From the NCBI RefSeq assembly GCF_030398385.1, contig NZ_JAOAOQ010000025.1, positions 1 to 64,000 on the forward strand: DNA of 64,000 nt, given 5' to 3'. The notes under the pieces were generated by a model. The model was given only the letters and a program-made list of their open reading frames with translations, searched no databases and was not told the origin of the DNA. Each line of letters opens with the position of its first letter. The stretch's first letter is position 1. Made by a program: the position numbers and the translations under genes. Origin of the DNA: Aquibium sp. ELW1220 (GTDB lineage Bacteria > Pseudomonadota > Alphaproteobacteria > Rhizobiales > Rhizobiaceae). Positions 1-8,398 of the stretch are shown here, in pieces.

Positions 1-1
1 C

Positions 2-109
2 ATGCGCTTCTTCAAGTCGACGCTCCCCGAGAAGTGGAAATCCTTCCGGGACACCGTCAACGACAACTTTCACATCGTCCGACCCGACGAATTTCGGGTT
101 ATCGGGTAG
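2..109 (+). CDS. C-terminal fragment of an unidentified protein, cut by the left edge
   Basis: An open frame runs from the window edge to a TAG at 107-109. It would give 35 residues, starting with Met if the ATG at 2 is the start, but it probably continues to the left. The visible end reads FRDTVNDNFHIVRPDEFRVIG in part and is not one I recognise. It stops two bases before a REPIN repeat, so it could be the tail of a REP-associated transposase or of any ordinary gene. Nothing in the residues decides this. Confidence 0.25.
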   Translation: MRFFKSTLPEKWKSFRDTVNDNFHIVRPDEFRVIG

Positions 110-110
110 A

Positions 111-193
111 CGGGGTATTACTTAATTAGGCAGGTATCGACGCAGTCTACAGGCGTTCCGGATCCGAATTAAGTAAACTGTCCCCGTATTTCC
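111..193. repeat. REPIN-type inverted repeat 1 (degenerate left arm)
   Basis: The right arm at 165-192 is the full REP sequence, with the core TTAAGTAAACTGTCCCC. The left arm at 111-130 is a degenerate inverted copy (CGGGG..TTACTTAATT) that has lost a few bases. About 35 bp of unrelated loop separate them. The same arms recur near 18.5, 20.1 and 20.3 kb, so this is a dispersed non-autonomous element. It lies between the left-edge fragment and the end of the ATP synthase operon. Confidence 0.75.
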
Positions 194-254
194 GGCGCGC
201 GAGAACCCCGGGCGGCGGTCGTGCGGGGTGGCGGTCGGGTTCGGCCGAAACGAC

Positions 255-280
255 AAATGCCGCCCGGAGGCGGCATTTTT
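255..280 (-). terminator. hairpin downstream of atpF
   Basis: Perfect 10-bp stem (AAATGCCGCC at 255-264 pairing with 269-278) around a CGGA tetraloop, with A/T tracts on both sides. It lies 22 bp past the atpF stop and fits an intrinsic terminator for the minus-strand F0 operon. It could also work for plus-strand transcription coming from the left edge. Confidence 0.6.
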
Positions 281-301
281 CGTGGGCGGGTCGGGGGAGG
301 C

Positions 302-781
302 TCAGTTGAGCCTGGTCTTGACGTCCTGGACGGAGGATTTGAAGAGCTTTTCGGCGACGGTCGCGTCGACCTTGTCGGCGAGCAGCTTGCGGGCCGCGGC
401 GACGGCGATGTCGACAGCGTTGGAACGGACCTCGTTGACCGCGTCGCGCTCGGCCTGGCCGATCTTCTGTTCGGCAAGCGCGGTGCGGCGGGCGACGTAT
501 TCCTCGGTCTTCTGCTTGGCCTCGCGGACCAGCATGTCGGCCTCGTGCCTGGCGGATTCGACGATGTCCGCCGCCTCCTTTTCGGCTTCCTTGCGCTTGC
601 GCTGGTACTCCGCGAGAAGCTGCTGGGCTTCCTCGCGCAGCCGGCGCGCCTGCTCGAGTTCGTCGCGGATCTTGCCCGCCCGATCGTCGAGCGACCGGGT
701 GATCATCCCCGGCACCTTCACGTAGACCATGAGGGCGAGGAAGATGACGAGGCCGACGAGTGCCCAGAATGTGGCGTCCAT
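302..781 (-). CDS. atpF: F0F1 ATP synthase subunit b
   Basis: Peripheral-stalk subunit b of the F0 sector, 159 aa. One N-terminal membrane helix (about residues 5-25, FWALVGLVIFLALMVYV) is followed by a long charged coiled coil, the usual b architecture. The frame extends upstream, but the Met of MDATFWALVG at 781 gives the family-typical start and clears the end of the b' gene at 792. It is the last gene of the atpI-atpB-atpE-atpF'-atpF operon, with a hairpin just downstream. The F1 genes (atpHAGDC) are not nearby, as is normal in alphaproteobacteria, where F0 and F1 operons are separate. Confidence 0.95.
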   Translation of the reverse strand: MDATFWALVGLVIFLALMVYVKVPGMITRSLDDRAGKIRDELEQARRLREEAQQLLAEYQRKRKEAEKEAADIVESARHEADMLVREAKQKTEEYVARRTALAEQKIGQAERDAVNEVRSNAVDIAVAAARKLLADKVDATVAEKLFKSSVQDVKTRLN

Positions 782-791
782 ACCCGCTCTC

Positions 792-1385
792 CTATTCCGA
801 AGCCGCGCGCACGGCGGCCGAAACATCGCCCTGGGCGACAGAATCGCCGATCAGGGCCTGAACGATGGCGCCCGCGGTCTCCTCGGCGATCGCCCCGACA
901 TCCTGCATGGCCGAAGCCTTGATCTCGGAGATGCGCGCCTCGGCGGTCGCGAGCCTGACGTCGAGCTCGGCCTCGATCCGCTTGCGCTCGGCATCGGCTT
1001 CAGCCTTCGCCGCATCGCGCGCCTTCTGGCCGATCAGACCGGCCTTCTTGCGCGCATCCGCCAGTCCCTGCTCGTAGGCGGCGATTGCCTCGTCCGCCTC
1101 CTGCTTGAGGCGTGCGGCCTGGTCGAGATCGCCGGCAATGCGGTCGCGCCGCACTTCCAGGATACCTGCGAGGCGCGGCAGAGCGACGCGCTTCAGGAAA
1201 ACATAGAACAGACCGAACGTGATCGCCAGCCAGAGGATCTGGGAAGGGAAGGTATGGGTCTCGAAGGGCGGAAAGGGTGCCTTGGCATGGCCGTCATGGG
1301 CCACCTCGGTGGTGCCTTCGACGACCGCGCCCCCCGCCTGTCCGGCCGGGGCATCCTGGGCAAATGCCGTAGAAACAAACATCAT
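792..1385 (-). CDS. atpF': F0F1 ATP synthase subunit b'
   Basis: Second, diverged b-type stalk subunit (b'), 197 aa, as found in alphaproteobacteria and phototrophs, where a b/b' heterodimer replaces the b2 homodimer. An N-terminal extension rich in Ala/Gly/His comes before the membrane helix at about residues 49-66 ([16 protein letters not shown]), then a long Ala/Glu/Lys coiled coil. Two consecutive ATG codons (1385 and 1382) leave the start ambiguous by one residue. It sits between atpE and atpF, ten bases from atpF. Confidence 0.93.
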   Translation of the reverse strand: MMFVSTAFAQDAPAGQAGGAVVEGTTEVAHDGHAKAPFPPFETHTFPSQILWLAITFGLFYVFLKRVALPRLAGILEVRRDRIAGDLDQAARLKQEADEAIAAYEQGLADARKKAGLIGQKARDAAKAEADAERKRIEAELDVRLATAEARISEIKASAMQDVGAIAEETAGAIVQALIGDSVAQGDVSAAVRAASE

Positions 1386-1456
1386 CGCGTCCTGTCAAAT
1401 CCAGCCGGCCGCGACTGTCGCGGCCGGACGATCCTGCTCGTGCGAGACGCCAGATC

Positions 1457-1681
1457 TTACGTGAAGAGCAGCAGCAGCGCGATGAGAAGGGAGAAGATGC
1501 CGAGCGCTTCCGTCACGGCGAAGCCGAACACGAGACGGCCGAACTGGCTGTCGGCCGCCGACGGGTTGCGGAGCGCACCCGACAGGTAGCTGCCGAAGAT
1601 GTTGCCGAGGCCGAGCGCGGTGCCCGCCATGCCGAGGCAGGCGATGCCGGCGCCGATCGCCTTTGCTGCTTCTACTTCCAT
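1457..1681 (-). CDS. atpE: F0F1 ATP synthase subunit c
   Basis: Proteolipid of the rotor ring, 74 aa, two transmembrane helices. The first carries the glycine-rich packing motif (GAGIACLGMAGTALGLGN) and the polar loop has the usual RNP (residues 38-40). The second helix contains the proton-carrying acid in FAVTEALGIF (Glu58). No signal for Na+ coupling is evident. It sits between atpB and atpF', the standard position. The reading frame extends far upstream through atpB, but the ATG at 1681 begins the canonical MEVEAAKAIG N-terminus. Confidence 0.96.
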   Translation of the reverse strand: MEVEAAKAIGAGIACLGMAGTALGLGNIFGSYLSGALRNPSAADSQFGRLVFGFAVTEALGIFSLLIALLLLFT

Positions 1682-1746
1682 GAAAGATCTCCTTTTTGAA
1701 GCCTTGAAGAGGGTCGTTGTTGCCGCGGCGGCAGAGCCGCCGGAAC

Positions 1747-2499
1747 TCAGTGTCCGCCCGGGTGGAGCGCGTCGTTGAGGTACATGCAGGTCAGCACCGC
1801 GAAGACGTAGGCCTGCAGGAACGCGACGAGAAATTCGAGACCGGTCAACGCCACGGTCATGAAGAGCGGCAGGATCGACCCGGCGATGCCGAGCGCGCCC
1901 ATCGAGCTCATCGAGACGATGAAGCCGGCGAAGACCTTGAGCGTGATGTGGCCGGCCAGCATGTTGGCGAAGAGACGGACCGAGAGGCTGATCGGGCGCG
2001 AGAGGAACGAGACGACCTCGATCACGACGATCAGCGGCACCAGCAATCCGGGCACGCCGCTCGGCACGAAGAGCTTCAGGAAACCGAGGCCGTGCTTCAT
2101 GAAGCCGTAGCCGAGCACCGTGCCGATGACGAGGAGCGCCAGCGCGAAGGTGACGATGATGTGGCTCGTCACCGTGAAGAAGTAGGGGAACATGCCGAGC
2201 AGATTGGCAAAAAGCACGAACATGAAGAGCGAGAAGACGAAGGGGAAGAACTTCATGCCATGCGAGCCGGCGGCGTCGCGCAGCATGTTGGCGACGAATT
2301 CGTAGGAAATCTCCGCGATCGACTGCATGCGGCTCGGCACCAGGCCGCGGTTGGCGGTCGACAGGAACAGGAAGGCACCCGCGCCCACCGCCGACGCGAC
2401 CATGAAGGCCGAGGAGTTGGTGAACGAGAAATCGAGGCCGCCGATCTCGATCGGCACCCAATTCTGGATCTGGAACTGGTGGATAGGATCGTTTGCCAC
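1747..2499 (-). CDS. atpB: F0F1 ATP synthase subunit a
   Basis: Stator subunit a, 250 aa, multiple membrane helices forming the proton half-channels next to the c ring. The essential arginine is Arg175 in the conserved segment [14 protein letters not shown]. The N-terminal sequence ([12 protein letters not shown]) and overall length are typical of rhizobial AtpB. It lies between atpI and atpE with short spacers (37 and 65 bp), consistent with one transcript. Confidence 0.96.
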   Translation of the reverse strand: MANDPIHQFQIQNWVPIEIGGLDFSFTNSSAFMVASAVGAGAFLFLSTANRGLVPSRMQSIAEISYEFVANMLRDAAGSHGMKFFPFVFSLFMFVLFANLLGMFPYFFTVTSHIIVTFALALLVIGTVLGYGFMKHGLGFLKLFVPSGVPGLLVPLIVVIEVVSFLSRPISLSVRLFANMLAGHITLKVFAGFIVSMSSMGALGIAGSILPLFMTVALTGLEFLVAFLQAYVFAVLTCMYLNDALHPGGH

Positions 2500-2536
2500 C
2501 GATTACTCCGCCTTGCCTCTGACGCCGAAGCGCCGT

Positions 2537-2938
2537 TCAGTTCTTGCCGGAATTCCCGTCGTCCCCATCGGGCTTCCGGGTTCCGAATTCCGCCATCATG
2601 CCGGCCGACCGCAGTGCGTTGACCACGCCGGCGGCAAATCCGAGCAGCAGGAACACCACGAGCCCGAAGGGCGAGGTTCCCGCAAAATAGTCGATCGCGA
2701 AGCCCAGCGCCGCGCCCACCACGATGCCCGCGATGAACTCGCTGGACAGACGCAGCGCATTGCCGACGCCGGCCATGCCACCGGACCCTGACGGCCCCCT
2801 GTCGCTGACGACCGGGCGGCGGGCCGTCAAGGCCGCGTCGAGTTCCCTGCGCCTGCGATCGAGATCGTCCGGTCGGGCATTTCCGTCGTCGTCCTGCCCG
2901 GGCCTGCTACCGCCGGTCTCGCCTGGCCTCTTCGACAT
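2537..2938 (-). CDS. atpI: ATP synthase protein I (AtpI/AtpQ-like)
   Basis: First gene of the F0 operon, 133 aa. A charged, disordered N-terminal half (about residues 1-55) is followed by two membrane helices (about 63-80 and 85-105) with the Gly-rich AtpI pattern (FIAGIVVGAALGFAIDYF). AtpI proteins are accessory factors thought to help c-ring assembly or Mg2+ handling. I start it at Met 2938, because the upstream part of the open frame is not AtpI-like. Operon promoter signals should lie in 2939-3100. Confidence 0.88.
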   Translation of the reverse strand: MSKRPGETGGSRPGQDDDGNARPDDLDRRRRELDAALTARRPVVSDRGPSGSGGMAGVGNALRLSSEFIAGIVVGAALGFAIDYFAGTSPFGLVVFLLLGFAAGVVNALRSAGMMAEFGTRKPDGDDGNSGKN

Positions 2939-3159
2939 GGCGATCCAACCTCCTGCCCGGTCAATCCTGCACGGACTGCCCGCTTCAAAGTCGGGCGCAC
3001 CATAGTGAGGGGCGTTCGGGCAGTCAAGCCGATGAACGCCCCCTTTTGGCATGTGCTTTCATTATGAGATTCAATGGGTTAGCCGAGTGCGACAGAACGT
3101 CCGCCCGCTTCTCCCCAGGATGTGCGGCGAATCCCCGCCCCTGCGGCCGCTTTCGCGCC

Positions 3160-4347
3160 TCAGTTCCAGCCGCCGCCATGGGTGCGGTAGAAGACGTGGA
3201 GGCCGATCTTCTTCATCTTCTCCATGGTCCCCGCCCAGCGCGGATGGACGTAGGTGGCGTGGTAGTGGGTCGACGAGCCGACCTCGGGGATGAAGATCTT
3301 GCCGGCGGTCACCGCCATGCCGACATCGCGGGCCATCGCCCAGTGCGACTGGCTCGCCACGCGGTCGCGGATGCCGTCGCAGGCGAAGGAGAACTGGCAG
3401 CGGTTGCGCCAGTGGTCGTTCTGGTAGACGACGCCGCAGATGGTGTCGGGGTAGGCCGGATTGCGGACGCGGTTGAGGATGACCTGCGCCACCGCAGCCT
3501 GGCCCTTCAGGTTCTCGCCGCGCGCCTCGAAATAGACGCCGGCCGTCAGGCACTTCTGCTCGGCCTCGGAGAAGACCTCGGGCGGCAGCGGCTTCTTCAT
3601 CCAGGCATGATCGCCCTCGCCCATCGGCGGGATGAACCGGCCTTCGTTCGGATCCACCTCGCCCTTGAGCAGGGTGGCGAAGGGCGACAGTTCGGCATAG
3701 TCGGGCGTGGCCGGCGCGTAGGCCGTGGCGAGGATGTCGGGCCTGTCGTTGGTGACGAGGCTGGCCAGCATGGCCGGGACCGCCGGGTCGGGCTTGCGGC
3801 CGACGCGCGGGTGGAAGGCGGCGGCGATGTCGATCTCCTGGCCGAGGATCTTCGGCCGATCGAAGGCCATGACGACTTCCTCGCCGCCGATCGTCGGATG
3901 GACGAGCATCGAGGTGCGCTTGAAGACGGAGCCGGCGTTGAAGGATTTCGGCGGCGCGACGGGCGCGACGTTGACGACGCGGCCGCGCTTTTCGCTGCGA
4001 TTGACGCGGTCTTCGTCCGGCGTGTCGGCGACCGAGCCGTTCTTGGACCGGAAGGCGACGGCGCCGACGCCCGGTGCGGTCATTCCCGCGCCGGAGACCG
4101 AGCCGGTGACCGTGGAATCGACGAAACGCATCTCGGCGGCATGAACCGAACCGGCGACCGACTTCTCCAGCACCGCGCCCCAGCGGACGGCGGGCGCCTC
4201 GGTGCCGGCGACGTAGCTCGCCATGTCCTGGTAGGCGACGGCGGACGGGAAGCCGAACAGGAATCCGGCACCGACGACGACGATGGACACGAGGGAGGAC
4301 TTGCGGGGCGGGGCAATGCCTCGCCGCGACTCGAAAACTGGTTTCAC
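3160..4347 (-). CDS. SleB/CwlJ-type cell wall hydrolase
   Basis: Predicted peptidoglycan hydrolase of the Hydrolase_2 (SleB/CwlJ) family, 395 aa. An N-terminal membrane anchor (about residues 17-37, SLVSIVVVGAGFLFGFPSAV) is followed by a long low-complexity linker and a C-terminal catalytic domain (last ~135 residues). That domain carries the conserved GVYFEARGE segment with the candidate catalytic Glu, plus the AAVAQVILNRV and CQFSFACDG blocks. I prefer a GTG start at 4347, preceded by GGAGAG seven bases upstream, over an ATG at 4401 that lacks such a site. Such proteins are common in Rhizobiales, where they remodel the wall rather than germinate spores. It is monocistronic here. Confidence 0.85.
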   Translation of the reverse strand: MKPVFESRRGIAPPRKSSLVSIVVVGAGFLFGFPSAVAYQDMASYVAGTEAPAVRWGAVLEKSVAGSVHAAEMRFVDSTVTGSVSGAGMTAPGVGAVAFRSKNGSVADTPDEDRVNRSEKRGRVVNVAPVAPPKSFNAGSVFKRTSMLVHPTIGGEEVVMAFDRPKILGQEIDIAAAFHPRVGRKPDPAVPAMLASLVTNDRPDILATAYAPATPDYAELSPFATLLKGEVDPNEGRFIPPMGEGDHAWMKKPLPPEVFSEAEQKCLTAGVYFEARGENLKGQAAVAQVILNRVRNPAYPDTICGVVYQNDHWRNRCQFSFACDGIRDRVASQSHWAMARDVGMAVTAGKIFIPEVGSSTHYHATYVHPRWAGTMEKMKKIGLHVFYRTHGGGWN

Positions 4348-4472
4348 CGGGTTACTCTCCAGGACGCCACTCGAACGACACAGAGAGCGACAATGCGGCA
4401 TTAACCTTGAAGGACGGTTAACGGCGGCAATGTGGCCAGCTCACAGTTGTCCACGGCCGTATCGACGCGCGT

Positions 4473-5909
4473 TCAGCGTGCGTGCCTGGCCTTGCCCGCA
4501 TAGGGATTCTCGGGTGCGCGCAGCATGATGCGGATCGGCACGCCGGGCATCTCGAAGCTCTCGCGCAGCCCGTTCGTCAGGTAGCGGATGTAGGATTGCG
4601 GCATGGCGTCCGGGCGCGAACAGGAGATGACGAAGCCCGGCGGGCGCGCCTTGACCTGGGTGAGATACTTGATCTTGAGGCGCCGGCCGGCGACCGCGGG
4701 CGGCGGATGATGGGCGAGCACGCCCTCGAGCCAGCGGTTGAGCTTGCCGGTGGAAATGCGGCGGTTCCAGACCTCGTGGGTGGAAGCCACCGCCTCCATC
4801 AGCCGGTCGAGGCCGCGCCCGGTTTCGGCCGAGACGGTGACGGCGCGGATGCCGCGCACCTGCGGCAGGAGGCGGTCGGTCTTCTCGCGCAGTTCGGCCA
4901 GCAGTTCCTGCGGATTGTCGATCAGGTCCCATTTGTTGAAGGCGATGACCGCCGCCCTGCCCTCGCGGATGACGAGATCGGCGAGCTGCAGGTCCTGCTT
5001 CTCGAAGGGGATGGTGGCGTCGAGGACGATGATGACGACCTCGGCGAAGCGGATGGCGCGAATGCCGTCGGCCACCGAAAGCCGCTCGAGCTTCTCCTGC
5101 ACACGCGACTTGCGGCGCATGCCGGCCGTGTCGAAGAGCTTCATCCGCCGGCCGCGCCACTCCCAGTCGACGGAGATGGAGTCGCGGGTGATGCCGGCCT
5201 CCGGCCCCGTGAGCAGGCGCTCCTCGCCGACGAGCGCATTGATCAGCGTCGACTTGCCGGCATTCGGGCGGCCGATGACGGCGATGCGCAGCGGCTTGGT
5301 GGGATCGTAGGAGGGAACCTCCTCGGCATCGGGATCGGCGATGTCCTCGCCGACCAGGACTTCCGGGACGAAGGCCTCGGGCTCTTCTTCCTCCTCGGGC
5401 GGGAAGACGCGTTCCTCGCCGAGCGCGGCGATGATCGCCTCACGCAGGTCGGGCATGCCCTGGCCGTGCTCGGACGAAATCGGGATCGGCTCGCCGAGGC
5501 CGAGTTCCCAGCTTTCGAGCATGCCGCCCTGGGCGCCGCGCGCCTCGGCCTTGTTGGCGACGACGACGACGGGCTTGCTTGCGCGGCGCACGATGTCGGC
5601 AAAGGCGCGGTCGTTTGGCGTGAGCCCGGCCTTGGCGTCGATCATGAACAGGATCAGGTCGGCCTCGGCGACCGCAAGCTCGGTCTGGGCGCGCATGCGG
5701 CCTTCGAGCGAAGCGGCTGCGGCTTCCTCGAAACCGGCGGTGTCGATGACCTCGAAGCGCAGGTCGTAGAGCTTGGCGTCATGCATGCGGCGATCACGCG
5801 TGACGCCCGGCGTGTCGTCGACCAGCGCGAGCTTCTTACCGGCGAGGCGGTTGAAAAGCGTGGACTTGCCGACATTGGGCCGGCCGACGATCGCGATCTT
5901 GAAGGTCAT
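4473..5909 (-). CDS. der: ribosome biogenesis GTPase Der (EngA)
   Basis: Essential double GTPase for 50S maturation, 478 aa. It has two G domains, each with a P loop: GRPNVGKS at residues 9-16 and GRPNAGKS at 213-220. The G3 motifs are DTAGF and DTAGM, the G4 motifs NKAE and NKWD, and a C-terminal KH-like domain follows. An acidic linker (about 170-200) separates the two G domains. It lies ten bases downstream of a YfgM-like gene, a pairing kept in many proteobacteria (where bamB often lies between them). Confidence 0.97.
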   Translation of the reverse strand: MTFKIAIVGRPNVGKSTLFNRLAGKKLALVDDTPGVTRDRRMHDAKLYDLRFEVIDTAGFEEAAAASLEGRMRAQTELAVAEADLILFMIDAKAGLTPNDRAFADIVRRASKPVVVVANKAEARGAQGGMLESWELGLGEPIPISSEHGQGMPDLREAIIAALGEERVFPPEEEEEPEAFVPEVLVGEDIADPDAEEVPSYDPTKPLRIAVIGRPNAGKSTLINALVGEERLLTGPEAGITRDSISVDWEWRGRRMKLFDTAGMRRKSRVQEKLERLSVADGIRAIRFAEVVIIVLDATIPFEKQDLQLADLVIREGRAAVIAFNKWDLIDNPQELLAELREKTDRLLPQVRGIRAVTVSAETGRGLDRLMEAVASTHEVWNRRISTGKLNRWLEGVLAHHPPPAVAGRRLKIKYLTQVKARPPGFVISCSRPDAMPQSYIRYLTNGLRESFEMPGVPIRIMLRAPENPYAGKARHAR

Positions 5910-5918
5910 CGGCTCTCG

Positions 5919-6584
5919 CTACGACGCATCGCCCGAACCGCGGATCAGTTCGGACATGAGGGTGGCGCGTTCGCGCAGGTTGCGCGGCGCGAGTTCGTCG
6001 GCGGAGATCTGCTCGAAGAGCGTCAGCGCATCGGCGCCGCGGCCTTCCTTCCAGGCCGCGAGGCCCAGCGCCTCGCGCGCCGAGTGGCGCAGCGGGTTGG
6101 TGTCGGCCGCCAGCGCCTCGACGCGCGACGACACGTCGGCATAGGAGCCGCTGTCGACCAGGATGAGGCCGGCGCGCAGGCGGGCCATGTCTCGGACCGG
6201 CGCGTCGACGCCATTGTCGGCGGCGACCGCATCGAACGCGGCGACTGCGGCAGCCTTGTCGCCCTTGGCGTCAAGCACGGTCGCGGCACGCATGCGGGCA
6301 AGCACCGGATAGGCGCCGTATCCATCGGCCTGCAGCGCCTCGAGCGCGGCGAGCGCCTCGTCCGGCTTGTCCTGGCCGGCGAGAACGAGGGCCTGCGAAT
6401 ACCGATCGCCCGAAGCGTTCGCCCGGTTGGTGGTCCAGTACTCCCAGCCGACCCAGGCAGCCGTGGCGAGGACGACGGCGACGGCCAGCCCGATGGCGAT
6501 GGGTCCGAAACGGTCCCAGAGCGCCCGCGCCTGATCCTGGCGCATCTCCTCGTTGACCTCGCGGATGAAACTGTCGTCCGACAT
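5919..6584 (-). CDS. YfgM-like TPR membrane protein
   Basis: A 221-aa protein with a short cytoplasmic N-terminus, one membrane helix at about residues 27-46 (FGPIAIGLAVAVVLATAAWV), and a periplasmic tetratricopeptide-like region (TPR_21/DUF2133 type). E. coli YfgM is an ancillary SecYEG subunit that hands clients to periplasmic chaperones. A similar role here is inference from topology and from the position directly upstream of der. No catalytic motif is seen. Confidence 0.8.
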   Translation of the reverse strand: MSDDSFIREVNEEMRQDQARALWDRFGPIAIGLAVAVVLATAAWVGWEYWTTNRANASGDRYSQALVLAGQDKPDEALAALEALQADGYGAYPVLARMRAATVLDAKGDKAAAVAAFDAVAADNGVDAPVRDMARLRAGLILVDSGSYADVSSRVEALAADTNPLRHSAREALGLAAWKEGRGADALTLFEQISADELAPRNLRERATLMSELIRGSGDAS

Positions 6585-6692
6585 CTATTCCAGTACCGTC
6601 ATTGTGTGGCCCATCCGGCGGACGGGGCTCCCATGCCTGCGCCTTTTATCCGAAAATAGGGCTTATGGAAGGCCAGACGGCAAAATAGGCCG

Positions 6693-7268
6693 TCATCCGC
6701 GCGCCAGCGGATCGGCGCCGAAGAGCCACAGATGCAGGCCGGAGACGAGGAGCACGTAGAGGACGACGCCGAGCGCCACCGCAGCGACGTCCCACAGCAC
6801 CGGCCCGGCGACCGCCGGCCCCATGTCGCCGCGCCGCTTGAGCGAGATGCGGTCGACCACAGCCCAGGCCAGGAAACCGCCGAACAGCAGGACCGAGGCG
6901 AGTTCGCCATTGGCCAGGAGATGGGCGAAGGCCCAGATCTTCACAGAAAGCAGCATGGGGTGCTTCAGCATCTTCTTCAGCTTGCCACCGGGCAGCTGGC
7001 TGACGGCGAGCGCGATCAGGGCGAAGAGCATCAGCAGAGCTGCGAGGTGCCTGGTCCAGACCGGCGGGTCGTAGAGGACGGGGCTTTCCGGCCAGGCCAG
7101 CGAATAGCCCCAGACGATGAGGACGAGGCCGACGGCCGAGACGATCGAATAGAGACCCCGCCAGCCATTGCCCATCGAGGCCGCCCTGGCGTCGCGCCAG
7201 CCGGGCACGACGATGCGGACGGAGTGGATGCCGAGAAACAGGATCAGTCCAAGAACGAGTACGACCAT
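6693..7268 (-). CDS. nnrU: NnrU family membrane protein
   Basis: Integral membrane protein, 191 aa, five or six hydrophobic helices, with the NnrU/PEMT-like core HPMLLSVKIWAFAHLLANGE. NnrU was first described next to nitrite and nitric oxide reductase genes. In many rhizobia, as here, it occurs away from denitrification genes, so its role in this organism is uncertain. Homology to zeta-carotene isomerase-type proteins has also been noted for the family. The frame continues upstream, but Met 7268 begins the first helix directly. Confidence 0.82.
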   Translation of the reverse strand: MVVLVLGLILFLGIHSVRIVVPGWRDARAASMGNGWRGLYSIVSAVGLVLIVWGYSLAWPESPVLYDPPVWTRHLAALLMLFALIALAVSQLPGGKLKKMLKHPMLLSVKIWAFAHLLANGELASVLLFGGFLAWAVVDRISLKRRGDMGPAVAGPVLWDVAAVALGVVLYVLLVSGLHLWLFGADPLARG

Positions 7269-7408
7269 CGGTGCCCCCAAGGTGCCTGGACGGGAACCTA
7301 TCCCGCCCGCCCCGGGTTTGGAACTGCAATTCGCCGGGCATCCCATGCTCGCCACATTTGCGGGCGACCTCTGCGTCTCCTCCCCCAGCCATCGAGTCGC
7401 CCGTCCGC

Positions 7409-8377
7409 ATGCTTCGCCTCCGCAGTCTCCTCGCTTCCCTCCCGCTCCTCGCCACGACGGCGATGGCGGCCGACATGGCGGAGCCGCGCCAGGTCGTGGT
7501 GATTTCCTTCGACGGCGCGCAGCACGTGCCGCAATGGAAACGCAGCCGGACCCTGGCGGAGCGGACCGGCGCGCGGTTCACCTATTTCCTGTCCTGCGTC
7601 TACCTTCTGGCGCCCGAGCACCGGGGTCTCTACCAGGGGCCGGCGCATCGGGCCGGGCGCTCGAACGTCGGCTTCGGCGGGTCGAAGGCGGAGGTGGCCG
7701 AGCGGCTGGGCGAGATCTGGAGCGCGCGGCAGGAGGGCCACGAGATCGCCAGCCACGGCTGCGGCCACTTCGACGGCAAGGACTGGTCGGCATCGGACTG
7801 GGCGAGCGAGCTCGCGGCCTTCACCCGCATCGTGCGCGACGCCTATGCGATCAACGGCATCGACGGCGAGCCCGAGGGCTGGCGGCGCTTCGCCGAGAGC
7901 GACATAGGCGGCTTCCGCGCGCCCTACCTGTCGACGAGCGAGGCGTTGTTCGAGGCGCTGGCGGACGCAGACATGGCGTATGACGCGAGCGGCGTCTCGA
8001 AGGGACCTGCAAAGCCCGCGATGCGCAACGGCCTGCGCCGCTTTTCGCTGCCGATGGTGCCGGAGGGGCCCGCCGCGCGGCCGGTCATCGCCATGGACTA
8101 CAATCTGTTTGCCCGGCATTCGAATGCCGAGGAGACGGAGGACCGCGACGGCCGGTTCGCGGAGCGTGCCTACCGGGCCTTCAAGGCGGCCTTCGACGAG
8201 CAGCACGACGGCCGGCGCCTGCCGCTGCAGATCGGCTACCATTTCACGCTGATGAACGGCGGCGCCTACTGGCGCGCGCTGGAGCGCTTCGCGGAGGAGG
8301 TCTGCGTCCTGCCCGACGTCGACTGCATCAGCTACGACGACCTCCACCGGCGGCTCGGCGCGGCCGCCGACGGCTGA
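7409..8377 (+). CDS. exported polysaccharide deacetylase-like protein
   Basis: A 322-aa protein beginning with a clear signal peptide (MLRLRSLLASLPLLATTAMA). The first strand is VVVISFDGAQ, matching the NodB-type deacetylase pattern of a first metal-binding Asp, and HEIASHGCGHFDG matches the His-x-x-x-His motif 2. Later segments (GFRAPYLS, IGYHFTLMNGG) fit motifs 3 and 5 of carbohydrate esterase family 4. Substrate unknown. I start it at ATG 7409 because this gives the signal peptide; the upstream in-frame part is not protein-like. It is divergent from nnrU and convergent with the SbmA-type gene. Confidence 0.8.
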   Translation: MLRLRSLLASLPLLATTAMAADMAEPRQVVVISFDGAQHVPQWKRSRTLAERTGARFTYFLSCVYLLAPEHRGLYQGPAHRAGRSNVGFGGSKAEVAERLGEIWSARQEGHEIASHGCGHFDGKDWSASDWASELAAFTRIVRDAYAINGIDGEPEGWRRFAESDIGGFRAPYLSTSEALFEALADADMAYDASGVSKGPAKPAMRNGLRRFSLPMVPEGPAARPVIAMDYNLFARHSNAEETEDRDGRFAERAYRAFKAAFDEQHDGRRLPLQIGYHFTLMNGGAYWRALERFAEEVCVLPDVDCISYDDLHRRLGAAADG

Positions 8378-8398
8378 AGGCTGCCGACCGCCGGCGGA

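Noticed and set aside
3046-4404. A 452-aa plus-strand frame opposite the SleB-like gene
   Set aside because: Its composition (Gly/Asp/Arg-rich, no domain) is that of a high-GC shadow, and the opposite strand encodes a recognisable hydrolase.
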